Assembly (NCBI RefSeq): GCF_035083965.1
Contig: NC_089723.1
Location: forward strand, 930,001 to 994,000
DNA from: Branchiostoma lanceolatum
Lineage: Eukaryota > Chordata > Leptocardii > Amphioxiformes > Branchiostomatidae
Direction of reading: 5' to 3'
Length of the DNA: 64,000 bases
Positions 13,560 to 23,686 of the stretch are shown piece after piece. The notes below the pieces were generated by a model, which made no database searches, was not told the DNA's origin, and was given only the letters and a program-made list of their open reading frames with translations. Positions within the stretch are counted from its first letter, which is position 1. Each line of letters begins with the position of its first letter. The position numbers and the translations under genes are program-made.

Positions 13560-13724
13560 TTTACTTCAATGGAGCTGAAATGTAACACGAAATGTGATTG
13601 GCCAAGTCTTCCACAGCACCAATGACAAGCGGCGACACGGAAGCCTTTCCCCTAACCAAGATGGCGGAACTACTTTGTACACATGTGAGTGTATCCTGCA
13701 AAGTTTTTCATTTCTGCTCTTGAA
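13560..13724 (+). promoter_or_regulatory. GTPBP3 promoter and 5' UTR with upstream ORF
   Basis: An inverted CCAAT box (ATTGG, 13597-13601) and a direct CCAAT (13619-13623) lie just upstream of AAGATGGCGG at 13658-13667, a YY1-type motif typical of animal transcription or translation starts. The ATG in it (13661) opens a 20-codon uORF ending at TGA 13721-13723, one base before an in-frame GTPBP3 ATG at 13725. A donor-like gtgagt follows codon 8 of this uORF (13685), so a short spliced leader is an alternative reading. Confidence 0.6.
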
Positions 13725-13826
13725 ATGAGAATATTTAGACATCTTTTTAGATCAAATGTGCTTCCAGACAGCTCACTGTTTGTTGGAGGGAAGTTTGCGG
13801 CTTGCACACGGAGAGAAATTTGCAAT

Positions 13827-16800
13827 ATGGCGCTTGTAAGAAAATGTCGTCTGCTAGGTCTGTATAGCAGAAGACTAGCGCACATGGCGAGGACAGCACA
13901 CCCGACTTGTTCCTCGCACAATATCAGCCTGTTTACCTCAGAATTTGCGAAACAGAACCATCCTAGAGGTGTTTTTGCACGTTTCTCAAGCTCTATCCAC
14001 GGGTGTGGGTTCGACAGCACGATCTTCGCGCTGTCCTCGGGGCACGGGAAGTGCGGGGTGGCGGTGGTGCGGGTCTCGGGGCCACACGCGTCCTCCGCCG
14101 TACGCCGGCTCACCAGGCGCCCGGTGCTGCCCGCGGAGAGACGAGCGGCGCTGAGGAGACTGTACGATCCCGCCGGAGAGCCGCTGGACAAGGGCCTGGT
14201 CATCTGGTTCCCAGGTAGGTCAGCGCGTTTGGAGGGTTACATCTGATATGAAAGTATGAAGACATTTTTTTTAAATTTTCATTCCTTTGATGAACGTGAG
14301 CCTTCATTCCATTATATAACATTATGGTGATTTCTGTCGTCAGAAAAACAAACAAAAGAAAGGACATTATCTGGCGATGACTTAAAGTTGCCAAACTCGC
14401 CATTAAATGAGATAACAGCTAGAACTTGAAAAAGGACTAAAACTGCACAGAACTTTGCAAGTACAACATAACATTTAGTAGCTTTGGCGACTCTAGGAAG
14501 ACATATTTGCTGTCCTACTATGTATACAAGCAAATTCGTCCCAGAAGTGCCACGGCTAAACATGAAGGAAAAGAAAGTAAAAGGTGTTTGTTTGTTTGTT
14601 TTGTTTGTTTGTTTTGTTTATTTTTATTTTACCAGGGGAGTCATATCGCCAGCTGGCGTTTTTCAATGAGCCCTGGGGGGGAAATCCCCAAACAAAGTTG
14701 TTTACATAAAATAACAAGTAACAAAACATAATGTGAAGTAAAATTGGTATGAAACCAAAGTAACTTAGATAACATATCAAACAAAACATAATATTACCAA
14801 ATATATACATTAACATCATATACTAGTGACAAAATATAATGGAATGAAATGTACAGTTTGTGTTGTTTCCTTTTCGTCCATGCAGGTCCGCACAGTTTTA
14901 CAGGAGAGGACAGCTGTGAGTTCCATGTCCACGGGGGCCCGTCTGTCGTCACCTCCCTCCTGATGGTGCTGGGGGGCATGGAGGGGCTACGGCCTGCAGA
15001 AGCTGGGGAGTTCACCAAGAGGTTTGTTTGTTTGTTTGTTTGTCTTTGTGTTCCTTCTGTGGTCCCATCCCTCCTGATGGCACGGAGAACATGGAGGGGC
15101 TTCGGCCTACCGAGGCCCTAGAGTGAAGAGGCTTGTTTGTCTGTTTGTGCACGGGGGCCCTTCTACTGTACTTTCTTTCTGCTTGTTCTGTAGGACAATG
15201 TATTACAATGGCTATAGGGAGAAGAGAACCAGACATATTCAGAAAATCATTTTTGGAAAGGTGTGTGTTGGGGAGGATATTTTTGTATTTTCTGGCAAAT
15301 GTCCATACTTTAATTTGACCTGTGTCCTCCAGGGCGTTCCAGAACGGGAAGCTTGACCTGACGGAGGTCGAGGGTCTGGCAGACCTGATCCACGCCGAGA
15401 CGGAGGCACAGCGGAAACAGGCGCTGCGCCAGATGGAGGGCGACCTCAGCAGGCTGTACTCTGATTGGTCCAGGAGATTACTGAAGGTAGGCTGTACTCT
15501 GATTGGTCCAGGAGATTACTGAAGGTAGGGCCACCTCACCAGGCTGTACTCTGATTGGTCCATCAGTAGACTGTACTCTGATTGGTCCAGAAGATTACTG
15601 AAGGTAGGGCCACCTCAGCAGGCTGTACTCTGATTGGTCCAGGAGATTATTGAAGGTAGGGCTACCTCAGCAGGCTGTTCTCTGATTGGTCCAGGAGATT
15701 ATTGATGATAGGCTGACCACAGCAGGCTGTAGTCTGATTGGTCCATTAGCAGTACTCCAATTGGTCCAGGAGATTGTTGAAGGTAGGGCAATGTTAGTTG
15801 GCTGTACTTTTAGTGGGTCTTTCAGCAGGTTGTACTGATTGGTCCATGTACTGGTATTTAAAGTGTAGCAGTTCACAGTTGCATGTGTTGGGAATATAAG
15901 GTGGTAGCACATGCTAGTTACTCATGACGACTTATGCTAACAGACAGTTACTCAAGCACCTGGATATTATCTTGAAACAGTCGGACCTTTCAGACAGCAT
16001 CTGCTGTGTTTTGTCAGTGACTAAGGATAGGTCTGAAGAATCAGGTTTTATACCAAAACTCTGAATTGATATGTTGATGAAATTAAGACAATTTAGGATG
16101 GGTCAATTTAGGACGGTTGCTGATGACGTGTGATTTTACCGTTGCAGTGTGTTGCCAACGTGGAAGCTTACATCGACTTCAGTGAGGATGAGAACATTGA
16201 GGCCGGTGTGCTGGATGATGGTAAGAAAAAATCATCCTAGACTCTTACAAAAACTTTCCTCAACTTTGCCAGAAATTGCTAATCTCCAAGCAGATCTATC
16301 TGTGGCAAGGCAGTATCAAAAGGGCCAACCAGTATCAAAAGCCACCGGAGGCTTTGAATTCTCGTCGGCCCTTTTGATACTGCCTTGCCACGGATAGATT
16401 TGCTTGGAGATTAGGATATTGTAGCCTGACTCGATTCTGGATTTGTAGCACCTTTATGTAAAGATTCTTCATCTTTGCTCACAATGATATGATGTCCACA
16501 TTAGGCCCTTAGACAAAAAGGAAGAAACATGAAAGAAGAATGTGTCTGAGTGTACTTCCATTATGGTGAGAGTGGCCAGGTTTTCCAGCTTTTGTTTTTA
16601 AAAATATCACACAGAAACCAAGACTTGGACAAGATGACATCATATATTCGTATGAAGGTTCATCTGTTACAGTGATCAACATAACAAGAGTTTTACTCAT
16701 TTTTTCCATATACAAAGGACTGGCCAAAATCTTGTTGGGAGTGCTTTATATTGTGTACAGAAATAACATGTAAAACTCTCATTAGATGACATCATGTTCC

Positions 16801-19800
16801 CCCTGTTACAGTGGAGAGGGAGGTGTGCCGACTGACGGAAGAGCTGGAGCGTCACCTTAGCGACGGTCGCCGTGGCGAGAGGCTGAGGAGCGGGGTGCAG
16901 GTAGCCATTCTGGGACAGCCCAATGTGGGGAAGAGCAGTCTGCTCAACGCTGTCTGTAAGTTGGAGATGTAAAAAGTTAAAGTGACCCAGGTGTCTAGAT
17001 ACTAGTTAGACGCATAAAGGGGTGGTACCCATCTCCATTTCTGTAGCCCTTGGGCCACACATTTGTGGAAGTCACTACAGTAGGGGGCTGGTCCACTGGT
17101 AGTGATGTGTGTTTAACTGCCATACTCTTTCCCAAGTGCTGAGTGCTAAGCAGAGAAAGCAGTATGTACCATTTTTAGAGTCTATGGTATGATCCGGCCG
17201 GGGATCAAACTCAAGACCTTACCCTGTGCAAGGCGAACTCTCTACCAAGTTGAACTAGGCCATCGTAGATGTGCTAAACCCATATCTGTTGCAGATATCT
17301 TAGATATACTGTATAGAAATCTTTCAAGTGAGCTCAATGCAGCAGCGTGAGCATAAGAAATAGATAGTGGGTAAATGTCAATATGTATTCTATACTTGAC
17401 TGTAGATATTCCAAAGAGGTTATATGGATATGCTGAGTCAGTGAAAGCAAGGAGGTTTTATATAAAAGCTCCTTAGTGAAAGGCTGTCTGCTGAATTGGT
17501 TTGTCAAAAACTTACACCAAAGGAGACCGATCTGTTTTCTGAACGTGAATATATAGACATGCAGAAGTTCTTGTATTAATATATTAGAGTCACTGTCAAA
17601 GTTGAACATTGGATTCACCACATAATTTGAGGATGTGCCATTTTGCAATAGGGTACATGCATATGTGCTGTTTTCAGGCAGGATCATACCAGTTTTTGAT
17701 GGCGGTATATCGTTTTGAAACAGGATTTTACCATTTTGTGCTGGGGTTGTATAATTTTGAAACAGGATTGTGCCATTTTGTGATGGGGATGTTTGTGACC
17801 TCTCCCTCCAGGCCAGAGACCTGCCGCCATCGTGACCCCCATCGCCGGCACCACGCGGGACGTGGTAGAGTCCGCCGTGAACCTGGGCGGGTACCCGGTG
17901 TTGCTAAGCGACACGGCAGGACTGCGGGAGACGGAGGACATCGTAGAGCGGGAGGGGGTGAGGAGAGCCAAGCAGAGGTAGGGTATGGGTGAAAGGTAGT
18001 CCCATAGCCTTTAGAGGCCATATGGGGGCAGTGTCTAGGGCAGGCGGAGCCCAACCCTCTCCTTCCACTATCTTTTATCACCCCAACCTAAGTCTTTTAC
18101 TAACATTTATTCAGTCAGGTACACAATGCAAAAGTTAAGTTATGAGAAGCAACTAAAAAAGATTTGTAAGTGGTCAGAAATTTCAGATAGCATTCCTTAT
18201 CTTTTGTCAGTCAGTAACTTTTGTACTGTGTCTCTTATTACCTCTATGTCTAGCCTTGATCAACGTTATTCAATCAGACATTCCTTTTTTGTGTTATTTG
18301 TTAAAATCGTTATTGTCTCCTTCCCAGAGCGCAGCAGGCGGACATCTCAGTCCTGGTTTTGGACGCTGCAGATGTCATGGCCGCCGTATCCCGGCAACCA
18401 GGTCACTACCTGACCTTACAGCAGTACGTCCAGGACCACATCCCCGACCTCGGCCTGCAGGGCACGACCTTTGACACGAATGACCGGGCCGCGAACCCCG
18501 CAGACTCCTACCTCATCGTGGTGAACAAGTCTGACTTGGTGGACGCAGGAGGAAGTAAGAAACATTTTTTTGTCTCTCTGGCTACCTGATTGAGACCCTG
18601 GTAAAAACTACCCTTGCCTTTTTTTGTTGTTGGCTGCTGGCAAGGAACATAAGAATTTGGATCTGCATGACATCTGAGTGATGAAATTTAAAACAGATTT
18701 CCCACTCTGATAGCTAATGAAGGCTTTGAACAGTAAGATTTAAGAATGTGGTAGTAAGCATTGTAATTCTTTATGCCCAAAATAGTGACTCAAGCAACTG
18801 GATAAAATTGTAATTCTTTGTTCAGTTTGTCATACTTTTGCAATGTATGTCTGTATGAAAAAGATTAAAATAGTTACAATATGATGTTGAAAACACCAGA
18901 CTGCCTGATGCTTTTAGTTTTACATTGCTTATAATATTTGTTGGATCACTTTGGCCGAAATTGCAAAAAAATGAAAACACTACATAGTGACACTAAGGTT
19001 TTCAGGACCATAACCGGAAACACACCATTGTTTCCCTAGGCCTGACGAGCCTCCTGGCCAGTTCGGAGCTGGCTACAGAGGGAGACGGAGGGAAAAGCGG
19101 AGACGTGTGTGTGATGTCGTGTCTGACAGGGGAGGGCATGGATGGGTTCTTACATCTCCTGCAGCTCAAGGTCAAACTCATGTGGGTCAACTTCATTTAT
19201 TTCATCTTAAAGACAGCTGGGTTGCTCCTTCAACTAATGAAAGTTGATGTCTATGACATGTTACATTCACATCATCTCTTTGTGAAATTCCCCTGAAACT
19301 GGATTGTTGAAGTCCAATCTTTTACTTTTCAACATAGAAAGCAGCCTTCATCCTAAGTTTGGTACTTAGTAATAGGTACTTGCCAATGAGTTTTCTCCCA
19401 ATCTGACCGTCTGCCAGCATATGTCTCAATTTTCTCTTCTCTCCCCACAATGTTTACTTCGAACTTCACCCCAAAACGTGTTCTGCCTGTGTGTCTGTCC
19501 GTATGTGTGATTCTGCAATTCCCAAAGTACACAATGCAGTATTGCTTTGCATTCAATGTTGGTAGGCGGTGTAGTCTGCAATCTCTGAGTTGTTTGGGTA
19601 TACGTATGAAGCAACTTATCAAAAAGCCTTTTCTTATCATACAGGTGTGGGAACCCGCTGGCAGGTAACCCCAGTTTCACACAGGCTCGCCACCGCGCCC
19701 ACCTGACCGCCTGTGTCCAGGCACTGCGTTCGTACACAGACACAAGCGGCCGTTCGTATGCGGACACGAGTGACCGTTCAAACGCGAACACAAGTGACCG

Positions 19801-19924
19801 GGACCTGGTCCTGGCGGCAGAGGAGCTGAGGACGGGACTGAGACACCTGGGGAAGATCACCGGGAGGATGGGAGCTGAGGATATACTGGACGTCATCTTC
19901 AGGGACTTCTGCATCGGGAAGTGA
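13827..19924 (+). CDS. GTPBP3: Mitochondrial tRNA modification GTPase GTPBP3 (MnmE/MSS1 family)
   Basis: The exons are 13827-14214, 14886-15021, 15333-15486, 16148-16220, 16812-16955, 17812-17977, 18328-18554, 19040-19181 and 19645-19924. All have GT-AG borders and consistent phases, giving 569 codons. With MTO1 the family makes the 5-taurinomethyl (bacterial cmnm5) group on U34 of mitochondrial tRNAs. The N-terminus is Arg-rich without acids for about 38 residues, as for mitochondrial import. The TrmE N-domain follows ([47 protein letters not shown]). The G domain has G1 GQPNVGKS 285-292, G2 GTTRD 311-315, G3 DTAG 332-335 and G4 NKSD 420-423, and the invariant C-terminal CIGK is 566-569. ATG 13827 has the best start context (A at -3, G at +4). 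ATG 13725 is in frame and would add 34 residues. It is longer than human GTPBP3 (about 490 residues), partly through N- and C-domain insertions. Confidence 0.93.
15055..15172 (+). pseudogene. Decayed copy of GTPBP3 exon 2 3' end with donor
   Basis: Sequence after exon 2 repeats its 3' half: 'ccctcctgatgg...catggaggggct.cggcct' followed by 'gaagag' and a gtttgtttg-like run, where exon 2 has 'aagag|gtttgtttg'. A third partial start, 'cacgggggccc', matches exon 2 near 14931. The copy has lost the frame (cctagagtgaag) and its donor is mutated (gcttg), so it is not a usable exon. Confidence 0.7.
15487..15800 (+). repeat. Minisatellite copying the exon 3/intron 3 junction of GTPBP3
   Basis: The last 36 bases of exon 3 ('aggctgtactctgattggtc...ctgaag') plus the donor gtagg recur in the intron. 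'ggctgtactctgattggtcc' or close variants occur near 15451 (exon), 15489, 15541, 15569, 15620, 15672 and 15724. Junction copies tgaag|gtagg occur near 15523, 15600, 15652 and 15780. Units are of uneven length (about 28-52 bp). Confidence 0.88.
16279..16414. mobile_element. Palindromic MITE-like element, 136 bp
   Basis: The ends are inverted repeats of about 48 bp (left starts ctaatctccaagcagatcta, right ends with its complement at 16414) around a short unique centre. A single end of the same family lies near 409-440. No clear target-site duplication was identified. It lies in GTPBP3 intron 4. Confidence 0.85.
17025..17262 (-). mobile_element. tRNA-derived SINE in GTPBP3 intron 5
   Basis: The minus strand begins near 17262 with a tRNA-like head: box A-like tcaacttggtagaga at 17253-17239, box B gagtttgatc at 17212-17203. 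The body ends in 'tgtggcccaagggctacaga'. The same body occurs around 21060-21120 ('cagcccttgggccgcacag') and in part near 18000-18060. Confidence 0.7.
19727..19798 (+). repeat. In-frame 24-bp coding repeat in GTPBP3 exon 9
   Basis: Three adjacent 24-bp units start at 19727, 19751 and 19775. They encode [16 protein letters not shown] and RSNANTSD (residues 505-528). They lie in the C-terminal helical domain, between the ARHRAHL helix and the [10 protein letters not shown] helix, and lengthen an inter-helix loop. The frame is preserved, so this is a translated repeat. Confidence 0.88.
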
Positions 19925-19969
19925 TAGTGGTGTGCCATTGAAAATGTAGAATTGAGAAGTGACAGTATC

Positions 19970-20165
19970 GTGTGATAGAAGATCACAGGCAGGATACTGG
20001 ACATCATCCTCAGGGACTTCTGCATCGGGAAGTGATCGCAGTGTGCCATTGAAAATTTGGTTATATTATATTGGGAAGTGACAGTATCATGCATGTGATG
20101 GAAGATCAAAGGGAGGAGGGGAGCTGAGGCGATACTGGACATCATCTTCAGGGACTTCTAGTAGT
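19970..20165 (+). repeat. Tandem partial copies of the GTPBP3 terminal exon end
   Basis: After the stop codon (19922-19924) two more copies of the exon segment 'agatcac.ggga..atggga..tgaggatatactgga..tcatcttcagggacttctgcat' appear, at about 19979-20049 and 20101-20160. Each is preceded by 'gggaagtgacagtat'. A third, more decayed copy is at 20654-20746. They are in the 3' UTR or beyond and not in an open frame with the gene. Confidence 0.85.
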
Positions 20166-20419
20166 ATCCAGTATTTGAGTATACTGTTGGGGGTCCTTCT
20201 GACACAGGGGTGGGCAGCGGTCGGCTAGTCTTCACACAACATTTCCAAGCGACTCTGTCTTTCCTGACGCACTCAATCCAAGATTTCTTTGGTCTACTTC
20301 AACCACTGTTGCCAGATAACTGCAGTAAGGAATTGATTGTGTGCTGTTTGAAAACAGTTGTCTTCAGACTGGAATATCAGAAGATTTTCATACACTACAA
20401 AATGTATATCCATACACAA

Positions 20420-20425
20420 AATAAA
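20420..20425 (+). promoter_or_regulatory. Candidate GTPBP3 polyadenylation signal
   Basis: A canonical AATAAA lies 496 bases after the stop codon, in AT-rich sequence. It is the first full hexamer seen on the plus strand after the gene. The predicted cleavage site is about 20440. Confidence 0.55.
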
Positions 20426-20439
20426 GCTATTAGTAATAT

Positions 20440-21310
20440 CAACAGGCTTTTGAACCGTTCTCTATTCCCTCTCAAGTTAATGACCTAAATTCTATATCAT
20501 GTGACCTGCCATAACTTGTTGTATAGCAGAAGCTTGTTGGTAAGTGCTTTACTTTGTGTATGGATATAGCGTTTAGATCCTGATATAATATCAAATACAT
20601 GTGATTGTCACGGATGAAGTTTTATTCAAATACATTGTATTCTATATTTGTATTGGGAAGTAACAGTATTGTGTGGTGGAAGATCACAGGGAAGATGGGG
20701 TCAGAAGAGACACTCGATGTCATCTTCAGGGACTTGTGTGATGGGACTATATATCCGCTCTGAACTCACACATTTGGACTTTAATGGTTAACCCGAGGGC
20801 TAGTTACATGTACCCATCCCTGTATACCTGCCAAAAAGCCTGCCACAGAAACAGCATAGAAACTAGCTGTCCTATAATATGCCAACAACAACTTTGTGGT
20901 ACCCTTCCAACATTTAAGTTAAAGTCCTTTCCACACCATACCAGTTTGGTACATAGGGCTAGCCTGATATCCAAACCTATAATCATAGCTCCAGAGTCTC
21001 CTCTCCCCAAATAGCAGAGAGGAGACTCAGGACCTATACTCCAGATGAGAGTAATGGGTTTGCAGAGGGCGGAGCCCATATCCATTTCCTCAGCCCTTGG
21101 GCCGCACAGCTGCACAAGCAGAGATAAGGCCACACCAATTTAATTTCTTGGCTAACAGCTTTTTATTTTCCCCAAAAAAAAAATCTGTTTTCATGATTTA
21201 AAAAAAATTTTTTTTTTTTGGAAAATAAAAATCTGTTAACCAAGAAATTAAATTGGTGTGGCCTAATGTGACAAACATGAGACATCAGACAGTGTAGAAA
21301 TGATGCAATA
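20440..21310. other. Intergenic region between convergent GTPBP3 and GOLM
   Basis: No gene is seen. It contains the third copy of the GTPBP3 exon end (20654-20746) and a perfect hairpin GAGTCTCCTCTC/GAGAGGAGACTC spanning about 20994-21028. A SINE body (about 21040-21120) and a palindromic element at 21125-21265 follow. Confidence 0.6.
21125..21265. mobile_element. Palindromic MITE-like element, 141 bp
   Basis: Inverted ends of about 33 bp start taaggccacaccaatttaat on the left and mirror it on the right, around an A/T-rich centre. Single ends of the same family occur at about 33538-33575 and 27449-27465. It lies just downstream of the predicted GOLM 3' end. Confidence 0.85.
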
Positions 21311-23686
21311 TTTATTCCACAAGCAGCCCAAGTGAAACCTTGTCCCCAATGGGCCATGCTGCTAACAATAGTATGTACAACTTTGCATAGAAAATATATA
21401 CCTTAAACCCCGCTATACACATCTATATATAAAGCCGGCAGTGTGCATAATTATGTATATGCAGCGAAACAACAAAAGTCCACAAAACATTACTACCTCT
21501 TTTTCAGGTTTACTTATAATTTCTACATTTCACTTGATGGAAGCAAAGCTAGAATGGCTTAAATGAAGACTACTTTTTCACAGGAGTAACCTTAATGCTC
21601 TGCTCAGGGGACAAAATAACACCCATAATTCATTGTACCCATGTATATTCTACAGCTATACATTTTGTATATCAGAGATTTTGTTGGTAACTTTGACTTT
21701 GACTCTCTTAGGAAATGTGTTTTAGTGTGCATTAATTTACTGGACAGTAGTGTTGACTGCTGAATGTAAATTAAAACTTGTGACATAATGAAATCACGGC
21801 ATAAGGAGAATAAATCAAAGACATTTGCACTGAAATGACATTTGCACTGTGTCAGAAAGGAGTCTTGTTTCTTGCATCTCTGGTAAACATAACATTCACA
21901 CAAGCGGTCCATCTTTAAACCGCACAATTTCGCTTTCCACAATTTGGGACGTCCAATAATAGATAGTTTAACAGCTAATATTCAGCGCAAATGTTAAATC
22001 GTCACATATATGGTAGATTAGAACTCATATACACGAAAATGACTACCAATAGCAGAAATTATGTCCTTAGCCTTTGACATCTGTAGTAAGTGATAATACA
22101 TGTACATGTCGGTTACAGTGTGCTCATACCAGTGCTTATCATAATCATATTGCAACTGCATGACATATAAAGGTTCACAGCACCAACCTTAAGCCCACCA
22201 CCAGTATTTATTAACATTACACTATATACAGGTCTAACCTCGGGCTTACAGCCCCACATGTACAACCTTACATCGGGCCAAACCAACCCGTTTGTTGTTT
22301 CCCGTCCTGACAAATCAAGGCTTTAAGAGTCAGTGAAAAGCTTTGTACAAGTTCAGGGATGCAAAAACACACTGATAATTCTGTGTACATGTGATATAAA
22401 CAGCCACGAGGTCAGGAAACAACAAACTATGCTGGTCTGGCCTGCATACTGTCTAGTATTTTTCTTTTCTTTTTTTTCTTGTCATTTTCTTTTATGAATA
22501 GAAACAAGCTATCACTGAAGATAAACTGGGGTACCATACAGAAAATACTGCAGAAGCATGAAAAAGAATTCACAACAAAATGTACCGACAAACACTAGCC
22601 CTTCAAGCTCTGTAGTAAAAACAAAAAACAAAGCCTGACGACTTCCACCATACTGTAAATGCAGAAAAGGCAAGCTAAAGTTGGCCATATCAAGCAATAG
22701 TGGGAAAATTTCAAGTAGTACTGGTTTGGTAGTACTGTTGCCACTGTCCTTATTCATTCCATTGAGTGTTTCTCCATCATACATAAATTTCTCAGCTCCT
22801 GCATGTGGAATGGCAGAGGAACAGCAAAACTTTCCCTATATATAGCTCTCTACTGTAGGATCCCATAGACTGTTAAAGGTTACAAAACTTCACCACATAC
22901 AAAAAAGGACTTTATCGTTCAGGATAGTCATGAACAACATCATCTCCAAAGACTGCACAGAAAGTACCCACCACAATTTCACAGGCATGATTTGCAGAAT
23001 TCAGAGTGGCACACTTAAAACACAACTTTGTGATGACCCAACAGTTACAAAGTACGAACTGTAACTGTTTGAGGTTGTTTATTCCTTATCACTCCGCGAG
23101 TGTGCCAGTGCACCAAACCAGAAACCAGTCAAATTTAAGGCAGCTTGGAACGAGAATGGCCAAAACGAAACACCCACACCTCGGCACCTGTCTACTCCAC
23201 AACAAAAACAAAATTCACCAAAACTGATGAGAATGACGGCTGTAGCAGCACTGTGTGCAACAAACTTGGAAAAAATGGAAATCCAATATGAGATAGGCCT
23301 TTAGATACTGAATTAAAATGCTGCTTTAATACACAAACTGCTGAAGAATTTAGCTTGAAATAAAGGACCCAAGCATGCCCAAATGACTTGGCCCAATCTG
23401 CAGCTACGTTCACCCTTAAAGCGCCGGGTAAGATTGCATGTGCATTGGAAGTCAGGTGAGGCCTAATGTACAAGTAAGGTTGATCTAATTAGTTCTGACA
23501 TACAAGTATTTCACCTCCATTGATATAAAATAATGGTCATCTATTAAGTTCACGCTGACAGGAAAAATAAGACTCTGCTTTCTACGACTCCACAATCTGA
23601 ACCGTGTTGTAACCGTGAATACTATTGCCGTGGGTCGGTTTCCACGACGACAGGTTTCCATGACGATAGGATTCCACGACGGCAGA
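21311..23686 (-). other. Probable GOLM 3' UTR
   Basis: The stretch from the GOLM stop (23687) down to AATAAA on the minus strand (TTTATT on plus, 21311-21316) has no conserved ORF on either strand. A 2.4-kb 3' UTR is inferred from the position of that hexamer. Earlier cleavage sites are possible. Confidence 0.4.

Noticed and set aside
13689-13724. Extension of GTPBP3 upstream to 13689
   Set aside because: This start would be GTG; the first in-frame ATG is 13725, and 13827 has the stronger context.
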